From CAVRXQ01 sp963849105 (GTDB lineage: Bacteria > Actinomycetota > Acidimicrobiia > Acidimicrobiales > Bog-793): a DNA stretch of 64,000 bases. Positions 1 to 8,494 of this stretch are shown in pieces. A model generated the notes under the pieces. That model ran no database searches. It was not told the DNA's origin and saw only the letters and a program-made list of their open reading frames with translations. Position numbers and translations under genes: made by a program. The DNA lies in the NCBI GenBank assembly GCA_963849105.1, contig CAWKGD010000005.1, positions 392,854 to 456,853 of the forward strand, read 5' to 3'. Positions within the stretch are counted from its first letter, which is position 1; each line of letters begins with the position of its first letter.

Positions 1-1791
1 AGGCGCGGGTCGGTCGCCGCGACCGAGAAACAGGTCATCGAACTCCTTCCGCCGGGCGCCGTCTATGAGTTCGCGGTCACCGCCGATGCGGTCGCCAAGG
101 TCGAACGTTCGATCCGTCCTGAGTCAATCGCGCTCGCCGCCTTCGGAGGTGTCGTCGCGATCGCGGCGCTGGCGATCGCGGCGATGGCGATTGCGCGATT
201 GATTCGATCCAACGAAGACGACCGTGAGGTGCTGCGCGCGCTCGGGGCAACCCCGCTCGTGCAGATCGGTGACGTCGAGATGGGAGTGCTGGCGTCGATC
301 CTCGCTGGATGCGCGCTCGCGGTCGGCGTGGCGGTTGCGCTGTCACCGATCGCGCCGCTTGGTTCGGTGCGCGTCGTCTACCCGTTCAAGGGCTTTGTGT
401 TCGACGGCGCCCCGCTCGGCTTCGGGGTTCTCGCTCTTCTCGTCGTCCTCGTGTCGGTCGCGATCGTGATCGGATGGCGTTTCGCCTCGGCCAAGCGCTC
501 CGCGGCCTACGTTCCACCGTCCGGATTGGGGACGTGGTCGACACGATTCGCGCGCGCCCTTCGACTGCCGATGCCAGCGGTTCTCGGCGTGCGGGGGGCG
601 GTGCAGTCGACTCCGGTGCGCACCGCGGCGCCGGCGCGTTCGACGATCTTCGGTGCGACGCTGGCGATCGTCCTCCTCGTGACGACCCTGACGTTCGGCG
701 CCAGCCTTTCGACCCTCGTCTCCCATCCCCGCCTGTACGGCTGGAACTGGACGTTCGCGCTCGCGGGCAGCGACGACGTGCCACCCCAGGCGCTGTCTGC
801 GTTGCACCACGATCGAGACGTGGCCTCATTCAGCGGGTGGAGCACCGGCGCGAACGTCCAAGTCGACGGGCTCACGGTCCCCTCGATGATCAGCGGTTCG
901 GATCCGACGGTCGCGATGCCCATACTCACCGGCCACCCTGTACGCGCAGCAAATCAGGTCGTCCTCGGTCCGACGACACTCGCCGAAATCCACAAGCGCG
1001 TCGGCGACACCGTCGTGCTCTCGTACGGAACGAAGGCCGATTACCCGATCTACGTCCCGGCGGAGCGCATGGAGATCGTCGGGACGGCGACGTTCCCAGC
1101 CGTCGGCGGCATCGGCGGCGCGGCAGTCCTGCACCCTTCGATGGGGACGGGGATGTGGTTCGAGTGGCAGGCGGCGTCGCGCCTACACCGCTTGGTGATG
1201 GGATCCATCTACACGCTCTCCGGACCGAATTTGGCACTGATCCGGATGCGGCCAGGGGTCTCCGCGTCTGCGGCGCGAGCGAATCTCGATCGGATCGTCT
1301 CGTTTTCCGACCGGGTGCTGGCGAAGTACCAGGATGAAGTCTTGTTGCTCAGCGTTCAGCGGCCGGCGGAGATCGTCAACTACCGCTCGATGGGCGCCAC
1401 ACCCTCGTACCTCGCATTGGGGGTCGTGCTCGGTGCCGTCATCGCGCTCGCGGCAGCGCTGACGGCTTCGGTCAGAACGCGCCGTCGCGAGCTCGCTTTG
1501 TTGAAGGCGCTCGGCTTCACCGGGCGACAGCTCGCTTGGACGATCGTGTGGCAGGCGACCGTGATCGCGTTGATCGGGATCATCATCGGTGTCCCGATCG
1601 GCATCGCCGTCGGCAGGTGGCTGTGGATCCTGTTCGCTCGCAGCATCGCGGCGGTGCCCGAGCCAGCCGTCCCGGTCCTGAGCATCGTCCTCGTCGGCAT
1701 CGGTGCGCTCGTCATCGCCAACTTCGTTGCCGCGATCCCCGGTCGCGTCGCGCGGCGCACGCCGCCCGCTCTCGTGTTGCGAACCGAATGA
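1..1791 (+). CDS. ABC transporter permease, tandem FtsX-type (5' end outside window)
   Basis: The reading frame is open from base 1, so the N-terminus lies outside the window; 596 codons are visible. The protein has paired FtsX-like membrane blocks. One near the visible start carries the coupling-loop-like stretch EVLRALGATPLVQ followed by hydrophobic helices. A second at the C-terminus carries RRRELALLKALGFTGRQ and three further helices. Between them lies a large soluble, MacB-type extracytoplasmic region. Such permeases work with LolD/MacB-type ATPases to move lipoproteins or peptides, or to transmit mechanical force; the substrate is unknown. No ATPase is adjacent inside the window. The nearest LolD-like ATPase is about 13 kb away at 15140-15868, and a link is only speculative. 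The gene converges on the next one with a 10-base gap. Confidence 0.85.
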   Translation, partial: RRGSVAATEKQVIELLPPGAVYEFAVTADAVAKVERSIRPESIALAAFGGVVAIAALAIAAMAIARLIRSNEDDREVLRALGATPLVQIGDVEMGVLASILAGCALAVGVAVALSPIAPLGSVRVVYPFKGFVFDGAPLGFGVLALLVVLVSVAIVIGWRFASAKRSAAYVPPSGLGTWSTRFARALRLPMPAVLGVRGAVQSTPVRTAAPARSTIFGATLAIVLLVTTLTFGASLSTLVSHPRLYGWNWTFALAGSDDVPPQALSALHHDRDVASFSGWSTGANVQVDGLTVPSMISGSDPTVAMPILTGHPVRAANQVVLGPTTLAEIHKRVGDTVVLSYGTKADYPIYVPAERMEIVGTATFPAVGGIGGAAVLHPSMGTGMWFEWQAASRLHRLVMGSIYTLSGPNLALIRMRPGVSASAARANLDRIVSFSDRVLAKYQDEVLLLSVQRPAEIVNYRSMGATPSYLALGVVLGAVIALAAALTASVRTRRRELALLKALGFTGRQLAWTIVWQATVIALIGIIIGVPIGIAVGRWLWILFARSIAAVPEPAVPVLSIVLVGIGALVIANFVAAIPGRVARRTPPALVLRTE

Positions 1792-1801
1792 TCGGGGTTC
1801 G

Positions 1802-2569
1802 TCACACCACCCAATAGCGGATCGCAACGCCGATGCCGACCACGACAACAATCGCCCGCAACGCGCCAGCCGGAACTCTGCGAACGAGCTTGCCACCTAG
1901 CGCACCGCCGACCACGGCGCTCGGCGCGAGCACGGCGACGTAGCCCCACGAGACGTGCGCGGCGGCTGCTAGGAAAATCGCCGCGACGAGGCTGATCACG
2001 AAGGACAGCGCCTGCTTCAGCGCGTTGAGACGAATGAGACTCTCCGAGGAGAACAGGCCCATCACCGCGAGCAGCAAGATGCCGAGTCCGGCGCCGAAGT
2101 ACCCGCCATAGACGGCAGAGACAAACGTGCTCAGTGCGAGCGGACCTCGCCGGACTGAAGTCTCAGCGCCAATCGAGTCCTTCTGCGAGATGCGAGCTTT
2201 CAGGCGTTGTGGTGCGGCGAGCAGCGCCGCCGAGAAGACGAGCAGATACGGCACCGCATCGCGAAATGCCGACGCCGGGGTGTTGACAAGGATGATCGAA
2301 CCGACGAGGCCGCCCGCCGCGGCGACGAGGAGGAGCGTCCGTAACGTTCGCGACTGACCTTCGAGGTCGGCGCGTTGCGCGGCCGTGCCGGCGATGTAGC
2401 CGGGGGTCAGCGCGATGAGGTTCGTGACGTTCGCTCGCACTGCCGGCAGACCGAGCCCGACGAGGACGGGAAAACTGATCAGCGTCCCGCCGCCGGCGAG
2501 TGCGTTCACCCCGCCCGCGGCGATACCCGCCAATCCGGCTAGCACGTACGACCATGCGCCGAGTCCCAT
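1802..2569 (-). CDS. TauE/SafE family sulfite-exporter-like membrane permease
   Basis: A 255-residue integral membrane protein with about eight hydrophobic segments. Near the N-terminus it has the family hallmark GGVNALAGGGTLISFPVL, followed by ANVTNLIALTPGYIAGT. Members export sulfite, sulfoacetate or other organosulfur anions across the inner membrane, but many are uncharacterised and the substrate here cannot be read from sequence. It lies 26 bases downstream of the thiolase stop on the same strand, so the two may be co-transcribed without an evident functional link. It converges with the FtsX permease. Confidence 0.88.
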   Translation of the reverse strand: MGLGAWSYVLAGLAGIAAGGVNALAGGGTLISFPVLVGLGLPAVRANVTNLIALTPGYIAGTAAQRADLEGQSRTLRTLLLVAAAGGLVGSIILVNTPASAFRDAVPYLLVFSAALLAAPQRLKARISQKDSIGAETSVRRGPLALSTFVSAVYGGYFGAGLGILLLAVMGLFSSESLIRLNALKQALSFVISLVAAIFLAAAAHVSWGYVAVLAPSAVVGGALGGKLVRRVPAGALRAIVVVVGIGVAIRYWVV

Positions 2570-2595
2570 CGGCGCGTGGCGTCAGATCGGCGCGC

Positions 2596-3774
2596 TCAGA
2601 GCGTGCGAAGGATCAGCGCGTCGCCCTGTCCCCCGCCGCCACACAGCGCCGCCGCGCCCGTGCCGCCGCCGCGGCGACGGAGCTCGTAGGCGAGCGTCAG
2701 CGCGAGGCGCGTTCCGGACATGCCGATCGGGTGGCCGAGGGCGATCGCACCGCCGTTCACGTTGACGACCTCGTCTGTGACACCGAGATCGTCGATCGAC
2801 GCCGCCGAGACCGCGGCGAAGGCCTCGTTGATCTCGAAGAGATCAATCTCCGAAAGCGACGACCCGCCGCGTTTTACCGCGTCGAGGATCGCCCGCGAGG
2901 GCTGGGTGAGGAGCGACTCGTCGGGCCCGGCGACCTGTCCGTACGCGACGAGCTCGGCGAGCGGCTCGACGCCGAGGTCCTCGGCACGCTGGCGCGAGGT
3001 GACGACGACTGCCGCGGCGCCGTCGGAGATCTGGCTCGCGTTGCCGGCGGTGACCGTGCCGTTTTTGACGAAGGCGGGTTTCAGCGCGGCGAGGCCCTCG
3101 GCGGTCGTGTTCGGCCGCACGCCCTCATCGGTTTCAACGACGACGGATCCGCGCCGGTCGGTGACCGTCACCGGCACGATCTCCTCTTTGAAGCGACCGG
3201 ACGCGGCGGCGTCGGCGGCGCGCAGGTTCGACTTCAGCGCGAGGTCGTCTTGGCGCTGACGGGACACGCCGGCGGCCTCGGCATCGCGGTCGGTTCCCTC
3301 GCCCATGATGAAGTGCTCGAAGGAAGAGACGAGCCCGTCGACCTGGATGACGTCCAAAAGGGCCTGGTCACCGAAACGGAAGCCGGCGCGCGCGCCGGGC
3401 AGCACGTAGGGGGCGTTCGTCATCGACTCCATCCCGCCGGCGACAACGATGTCGGCATCGCCGGATCGCACCATCAGATCGGCGAGGTGGATGGCGTTCA
3501 ACCCGGAGAGGCAGACCTTGTTGACCGTCGTCGCCGGCGTCGACATCGGGATGCCGGCTTTCACGGCCGCCTGGCGCGCCGTGTCCTGGCCCTGTCCCGC
3601 CTGGAGCACGTGGCCCATGACGACGTAGTCGCAGGCCGCGGGGTCGACGCCCGCACGGGCGAGCGACTCGGCGATCGCGATCGCGCCCAGGTCGACCGCC
3701 CGAAGCGGGGTCAGGGCGCCCAGCATCTTGCCGATCGGCGTCCGGGCTCCGGCGATGATGACGTTCCCGGTCAT
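2596..3774 (-). CDS. Acetyl-CoA C-acetyltransferase (thiolase)
   Basis: A 392-residue thiolase of usual length that interconverts two acyl-CoA molecules with a 3-ketoacyl-CoA plus CoA. The acyl-accepting cysteine lies in NKVCLSGLNAIHLAD near residue 90. The catalytic histidine is in NGGAIALGHPIGMSG and the second active-site cysteine in AALCGGGGQGDA close to the C-terminus. The biosynthetic-type signature GGMESMTNAPYVLPGAR is also present. A strong Shine-Dalgarno (GAGGAGGAG) precedes the ATG. It could serve acetoacetyl-CoA formation or beta-oxidation; no other fatty-acid or polyester genes are nearby to decide. Confidence 0.93.
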   Translation of the reverse strand: MTGNVIIAGARTPIGKMLGALTPLRAVDLGAIAIAESLARAGVDPAACDYVVMGHVLQAGQGQDTARQAAVKAGIPMSTPATTVNKVCLSGLNAIHLADLMVRSGDADIVVAGGMESMTNAPYVLPGARAGFRFGDQALLDVIQVDGLVSSFEHFIMGEGTDRDAEAAGVSRQRQDDLALKSNLRAADAAASGRFKEEIVPVTVTDRRGSVVVETDEGVRPNTTAEGLAALKPAFVKNGTVTAGNASQISDGAAAVVVTSRQRAEDLGVEPLAELVAYGQVAGPDESLLTQPSRAILDAVKRGGSSLSEIDLFEINEAFAAVSAASIDDLGVTDEVVNVNGGAIALGHPIGMSGTRLALTLAYELRRRGGGTGAAALCGGGGQGDALILRTL

Positions 3775-3813
3775 CGCTCCTCCTCGAGAAGATTCACCTT
3801 GTAGGAGGTCAAA

Positions 3814-6528
3814 CTACTTGCCGCGCTCTGAGGATCCGGCTCCGTCGGGGGGTAGGGCTGAATCGCCCGCCCCCGCCTTTCCAGACGGCACCTCGGCTCT
3901 GCCACCTCGTCTGCGACGAACGGTGCCGACGATCGACCCGCCGGCCGAGACGAGCAGCGGCAGCGCCGGCCACAACCCGAGACCGACGAGGCCCGCCGCG
4001 GCGAGCACGATCCCCTCGGTGAAGGTCCGCGGCCAATAGTGCGCCGTGATGCGTGTCGTCCCCGCCGGGACGCGGACCTCGAACATGCCTTCGTACGGCT
4101 CGACGCGCAGGGGATGGCCGTTCGCGCTGACGTGCCAGCCGGAGAAATACGTGACGTGCAAAACGAGTGTCGAACTCGTCGGGACGTCGACGTCGAGGAC
4201 GTAGGTCGCGTCATTGGTCTGGGTGTACGACAAGACGGTCGCCGGATATGACGCGTGCGAATCGACAAACGCGAAGCGCGACGAGTCTGGCACCGTCGCG
4301 ACTTCGATCTTGTTCTTGTCCCCGACCGGCACCTCGGCGACAAGGTTCATGCCCTTTGGCAGCGGGTAGCCGGGCGGCAAGAGAACGGTCGTGACGCCGT
4401 ATCTACGCGCGAGCGCGACCGAGGTGATCGACGGTGAGAAGACGCCGACGTTGCCCTTGAACACCTGACCGGCGTTCGGCACCGGCCAGGCGGCAAAGTA
4501 GCGCTGCGGGATGATCGGGTCGTGCATCGCGAGCTCGTCGATGTCGTAGCCACCCTGCACGTTCGGGATGAAGCCGTAACCCGCCCACAACCGCACCCCG
4601 CACGGCTTGTTCACCCGCGCTGGCGGCAAGTTGAGACAGCTCTCGTTGATCGGCGTGTCCGAGGCGAACATTCCGGTGCCGACGATGCGCTGCACCGTCT
4701 TCACCGCCGCGTTCGTCGGGAACGGGTTCTTGAAGTAGCTGTTGATCCCGACGCCGGCGATGACCAAGAACGCGCCCTGTGCGCCAACAAACAGCGCCGC
4801 GACCGCCCGTCTGATCCACCGCCGCACCGTTTCGGACCGCTTCGGCGCGACGATCAACGCCAACGCGACGACGATGAGCATCCCCGTCGTCCACGTCGGC
4901 CAGACGAGGCTCGACCGGCGAAGTGCCCGATCGAGCGAATCGAGCGCCGGGAGGTCGACCCACCTCCACAACTCGACCATCTCGAAGGACACTGCGGCGA
5001 GGATGACAACGAGCGCGATTTGCACCTTCCGCTCTGCAAAACGGCGCAACAACGCGTCGAAACCGAGGCCGGCGACGACGGCGACGCAGAATTCGAAGAC
5101 CGGCAGTCCACGGTGCACCGCCACCGCTCCGAGTCCGAGATCGCTGAAGATCGTCTTGCCGATCCCGCCGAAGATGTCGTAACAGGCGATGAGCGTCCCA
5201 AGGCCGGCGAGCGCCAGCCCGATCACGATTGGGCGGCGGTAACAGAGCGCCAACCCGAGCGCAGCGCAGACGATGGCGACGATTCCAAGGTACGCCGCGG
5301 ACTCGTAGTAGTTGCTCAGGTGCGTGAACCAAAAGCTGCCTTTGATCGGCAGGCCGTAATAGCCCTGCACGAAGGCGAGGTTCAAAAGTGACGGCACGAG
5401 TCCCCCGTCGAGGTGCTTGCTCGAGCGCGCCGAGTGCGCGACGACAGAGATGCCGGGAAGCCACAGCGGTGCCGATAAGGCGAAGCCGGCGGCCGAGCCG
5501 ACGAGCACGCGCCCGAGCCCGCGCCACACGAGCTTGCGGTCGCGCACGAGCATCACGAGCGCGGCGACTCCCGCCGCGCCGAGGAGTGCCGGTCCCATGA
5601 TGACGTACATCTCGGGGAATCCGCCATAGATCGCGAACGCCACCGACACGGCGAGCAGCCAGAGGTCGCGGGCACGTCGGCGGGACCGGTAGGCGAGCGC
5701 CACCCCGGCGAGGATGAAGCCCGACCAGGCGACGGGTCCAGAGATCGACCATCCGAGCCATCCGGCAAAGCTCCCCGACAACATGAACGAGATCCCGCCC
5801 AAAGTGGCACCGGCCGCTCTCGTTCGAAGGACACGACAACAGACGTACGTGCCGATCCCGGCGATCAGCAGCTTGCCGAGCACCGTCACGAGGAACGAGG
5901 CGGAGAGCGGGAGCAGGTAGGCGAGGAGTGTCGGCAGCGCCAGCGCCGCGGACTCGAAATTGAACAGCTGCGGCAGTCCGGTTCCCGCCGTCGAGTTCCA
6001 CAGCGGGATCGAGCCGTCATGGACGATGCGCCAGTCGATGGCGTTCCACGGCACGCCCTGGTCGCCGACATCGCCCGCCAGGTGATTGTGCGCCGCAACC
6101 AGAGCTCCCAGCGTGACGCTTTCAGACGCCGCGTTCCCGGTGGCGTCGTTCGTCATCACCGCGACCGAGGGCGACGTAATGCTGAGAATCGTCGTACCAG
6201 AAGGGACGAGCCGGTCTGCGTCGTCGACCTTCCGCCCGATGTCGTTTGCCGTGAAAGCGCCGGTCGAGCTGGTCAGGTTCGGTGACCCGCTCGAGACCGA
6301 CGCGGCGCTGAGGGTGCGACCCGCCGTGGTGAACAGCGGCTGGGTCAGCACGGAGGCGCCCGAGACGAGGTCGGTCGGCCCGAAGCTGAAGCCGTCCTTC
6401 ACCGACGGCGACAAGTACAGCAGCGCCACGACGACGACGATGAACAGGCCGAGCACGTCGGTCCGATAGCGCCACGAGAAGAACGCCCCGAGACCGCGTC
6501 GTCTCGAGAGGGCTTCGACTTCGGTCAT
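3814..6528 (-). CDS. Large multi-spanning membrane protein, YfhO-like
   Basis: A 904-residue protein with an N-terminal hydrophobic segment, a short outside loop and then a dozen or so hydrophobic helices to about residue 610. A soluble stretch of roughly 200 residues follows, then two C-terminal hydrophobic segments. This is the architecture of bacterial YfhO-like proteins, GT-C-fold relatives proposed to act in glycosylation of lipoteichoic acid or other surface polymers in Firmicutes. The actinobacterial role is not established. Motifs such as DWRIVHDGSIPLWNSTAGTG in the first extracytoplasmic loop resemble GT-C loops. The start codon overlaps the guaB3 stop as ATGA, implying translational coupling. 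A charged low-complexity tail ends the protein. Confidence 0.72.
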   Translation of the reverse strand: MTEVEALSRRRGLGAFFSWRYRTDVLGLFIVVVVALLYLSPSVKDGFSFGPTDLVSGASVLTQPLFTTAGRTLSAASVSSGSPNLTSSTGAFTANDIGRKVDDADRLVPSGTTILSITSPSVAVMTNDATGNAASESVTLGALVAAHNHLAGDVGDQGVPWNAIDWRIVHDGSIPLWNSTAGTGLPQLFNFESAALALPTLLAYLLPLSASFLVTVLGKLLIAGIGTYVCCRVLRTRAAGATLGGISFMLSGSFAGWLGWSISGPVAWSGFILAGVALAYRSRRRARDLWLLAVSVAFAIYGGFPEMYVIMGPALLGAAGVAALVMLVRDRKLVWRGLGRVLVGSAAGFALSAPLWLPGISVVAHSARSSKHLDGGLVPSLLNLAFVQGYYGLPIKGSFWFTHLSNYYESAAYLGIVAIVCAALGLALCYRRPIVIGLALAGLGTLIACYDIFGGIGKTIFSDLGLGAVAVHRGLPVFEFCVAVVAGLGFDALLRRFAERKVQIALVVILAAVSFEMVELWRWVDLPALDSLDRALRRSSLVWPTWTTGMLIVVALALIVAPKRSETVRRWIRRAVAALFVGAQGAFLVIAGVGINSYFKNPFPTNAAVKTVQRIVGTGMFASDTPINESCLNLPPARVNKPCGVRLWAGYGFIPNVQGGYDIDELAMHDPIIPQRYFAAWPVPNAGQVFKGNVGVFSPSITSVALARRYGVTTVLLPPGYPLPKGMNLVAEVPVGDKNKIEVATVPDSSRFAFVDSHASYPATVLSYTQTNDATYVLDVDVPTSSTLVLHVTYFSGWHVSANGHPLRVEPYEGMFEVRVPAGTTRITAHYWPRTFTEGIVLAAAGLVGLGLWPALPLLVSAGGSIVGTVRRRRGGRAEVPSGKAGAGDSALPPDGAGSSERGK

Positions 6529-7658
6529 GTCGTCGACGGGCTCCAGGGGCGCGAAGAGACGACGACCGACGCCTTGTGGAACTCGCGGATTTTCTCGTAA
6601 CCAGAAAGCGCCATCGCCGCCCGCAACGCCCCGAAGAGGTTCGTCCGCCCGCTCGCATCGTGGGCCGGACCGGTGAGGATCTCCGAGAGCGATCCGAGCA
6701 CGGGGACCTCGACGACGCCGCTGCGCGGCAAGCTCGGATGGCTCGCCGCCGCCGCGACGTAGCGACCGCCCCCTGGGGCCTCCTCGGCTGCTGCGAGCGG
6801 CGTCGCCAGCATCACCGCGTCGGCTCCGCAGGCGAACGCGGCGGCAAGGTCGCCACTTTCTGCGATCGGCGCGTCCGCGATCACTTGGACGTAAAAGCCC
6901 GTCTCTTCGAGATGTCGGCTGCGTGCACCCGCGGCGTCCGCGATCGCGGTCGCGATCGGCGCACCGACACCAAGGACGCGCCGCGAGTCGTAGGCGGACT
7001 CACCGGGCCCGACACCGACCAAGACGCCCATCGCGCCGGTGCGCATCAGGTGCAACGCCGCGGCATAGGACGAACAGCCGCCGACGATCACGGGCAGATC
7101 GAGCGCGCGAACGAACTTTTCGAGATCGAGCGTGACATTCGAGCGCGAAACGTGCTCCGCAGAGACCGTGATTCCGGCGATCACCAACACGTCGAGTCCG
7201 CCATCGATCGCCGCGGGAACGAGCTCTTCGGCGCGCTGCGGCGTCACCGCACCGCAAGCCACCGCGCCCTGCGTCGATATCGCGCGCACGCGCTCGGTGA
7301 CGAACTCGGCGCGGACGGGTTGCGCATATGCCTCCTGGACACGCCGCGTCGCTTCGGACGGATGCGCATGGGCGATGTTTTCGAATACCGGCAGCGGATC
7401 CTCATAGCGTGTCCACAGACCTTCCAAATCGAGGCAGGACAAGCCGCCGATCGTGTCGATCGCGACGGCGGTTTTTGGCCCGACAATTCCGTCGCGTGGC
7501 GCGGCGACAAATGGCAGCGCGAAGCGGAACGCCTCGAATTGCCAGGAGATGTCGACGTCGTTCGCGTCCCGGGTCCGCCGCGAGGGCACGATGGCGATCT
7601 CGTCAAGGCCGAATGCGCGCCGGGCGCTCTTGCCGATGCCGATTTCGACGTCTGCCAC
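6525..7658 (-). CDS. guaB3: GuaB3 family IMP dehydrogenase-related protein
   Basis: A 377-residue TIM-barrel protein without the CBS pair of true IMP dehydrogenase. The N-terminus VEIGIGKSARRAFGLDEIA and the block CLDLEGLWTRYEDPLP are characteristic of the actinobacterial GuaB3 clade. At residues 211-227 the IMPDH loop (GxGPGxxCTTR) is represented by GVLVGVGPGESAYDSRR, with no catalytic cysteine. As I recall, mycobacterial GuaB3 also lacks it, so this looks clade-typical rather than damage. It is probably linked to purine metabolism, but the reaction is unproven. The gene sits downstream of groEL and the NUDIX gene, matching common actinobacterial order. Confidence 0.88.
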   Translation of the reverse strand: MADVEIGIGKSARRAFGLDEIAIVPSRRTRDANDVDISWQFEAFRFALPFVAAPRDGIVGPKTAVAIDTIGGLSCLDLEGLWTRYEDPLPVFENIAHAHPSEATRRVQEAYAQPVRAEFVTERVRAISTQGAVACGAVTPQRAEELVPAAIDGGLDVLVIAGITVSAEHVSRSNVTLDLEKFVRALDLPVIVGGCSSYAAALHLMRTGAMGVLVGVGPGESAYDSRRVLGVGAPIATAIADAAGARSRHLEETGFYVQVIADAPIAESGDLAAAFACGADAVMLATPLAAAEEAPGGGRYVAAAASHPSLPRSGVVEVPVLGSLSEILTGPAHDASGRTNLFGALRAAMALSGYEKIREFHKASVVVSSRPWSPSTT

Positions 7659-7721
7659 CCGATTCCGCCCCCAGCTGAGAGGTGTCTGCCCGCTCCGACC
7701 TCGGCGCGCGCCGCGGCGAGG

Positions 7722-8408
7722 CTACACGGTGGGCTTTTGTTCTCCGAGAAGGATGCGGGTGAGCAACAACGAGAGGATCCGCGCCGAGAGTCCCCAGACG
7801 AGCTCCGAGCCGAGCTCGGGGATCCCGGCGAAAAACGTCATTTCAGAGTCCTCTGCCCCTGCGGTCCAGACCTCCTGCCACGACGCCCCGTCCGCGGCCA
7901 GCGCGCAAAGCGGCACTTGGAGGATTTCGGCGACCTCGACGCGGTCGCGCTCGAGCGGCGGTCGGCCCCGGACGAGGCCGACGAACGGCACGACGCGCGC
8001 GTCGCCGCGGCTTCGCCCGAGTGCCGGGAACGCCCCGATCATCTCGATGTCGGCGCGCTTGAGCCCGATCTCTTCCTCAGACTCGCGCAAGGCGGCCTCG
8101 AGCGGCGTCTCACCGGATTCGACGTGTCCCCCGGGAAAGGCGATGTGGGTCGGGTCGACGAGGAGGTCGTCGGCGCGCCGGATGAGCACGACGTTCGCCT
8201 CCTCGTCGATCTCTTCCATCGCGACGAGGACGGCGGCTTCTGCGGATCGGTCGGCGAACTCCGGCGAGCGAACGGACGCGAACGCCTTGTAGACACGATC
8301 CACGGGAATGTGCGCGCGTGCCGCGGCGTCGATTTCGGTCCAACGCGGACGGACGCCGACACGGGCGTCTTCCGGACGCGGGACGTGCTGGCGATAAGAC
8401 GCCGTCAT
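7722..8408 (-). CDS. NUDIX hydrolase, CoA-pyrophosphatase-like
   Basis: A 228-residue NUDIX protein. The box GX5EX7REUXEEXGU is intact as GGHVESGETPLEAALRESEE followed by EIGL, providing the divalent-metal glutamates that cleave nucleoside diphosphate-X bonds. The upstream HIAFPGGH and downstream ALGRSRGDARVVPFVG resemble the NudL/YeaB CoA-diphosphatase group, which cuts CoA into phosphopantetheine and 3',5'-ADP. I could not confirm the extra CoA signature, so substrate specificity is tentative. It lies between groEL and guaB3 on the same strand, downstream of a terminator-like hairpin that probably separates it from groEL. Confidence 0.85.
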   Translation of the reverse strand: MTASYRQHVPRPEDARVGVRPRWTEIDAAARAHIPVDRVYKAFASVRSPEFADRSAEAAVLVAMEEIDEEANVVLIRRADDLLVDPTHIAFPGGHVESGETPLEAALRESEEEIGLKRADIEMIGAFPALGRSRGDARVVPFVGLVRGRPPLERDRVEVAEILQVPLCALAADGASWQEVWTAGAEDSEMTFFAGIPELGSELVWGLSARILSLLLTRILLGEQKPTV

Positions 8409-8443
8409 CTGATCGACACGACGGCTGACCTTATCGAGACACC

Positions 8444-8471
8444 GACGGGGGCCGGATTACCGGCCCCCGTC
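8444..8471 (-). terminator. Terminator-like hairpin after groEL
   Basis: A perfect 12-bp inverted repeat (GACGGGGGCCGG / CCGGCCCCCGTC) with a four-base ATTA loop begins 24 bases past the groEL stop. No strong U-run follows on the groEL strand, which is common in high-GC actinobacteria. It likely ends the heat-shock transcript. Confidence 0.75.
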
Positions 8472-8494
8472 CCAGGTCGTGATCGCGTGTTGCC

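Noticed and set aside
2500..3804. A 434-codon open frame on the plus strand over the thiolase gene
   Set aside because: It is antisense to a clear thiolase with intact catalytic residues; its translation is Arg/Asp/Gly-rich low complexity typical of antisense frames in high-GC DNA.
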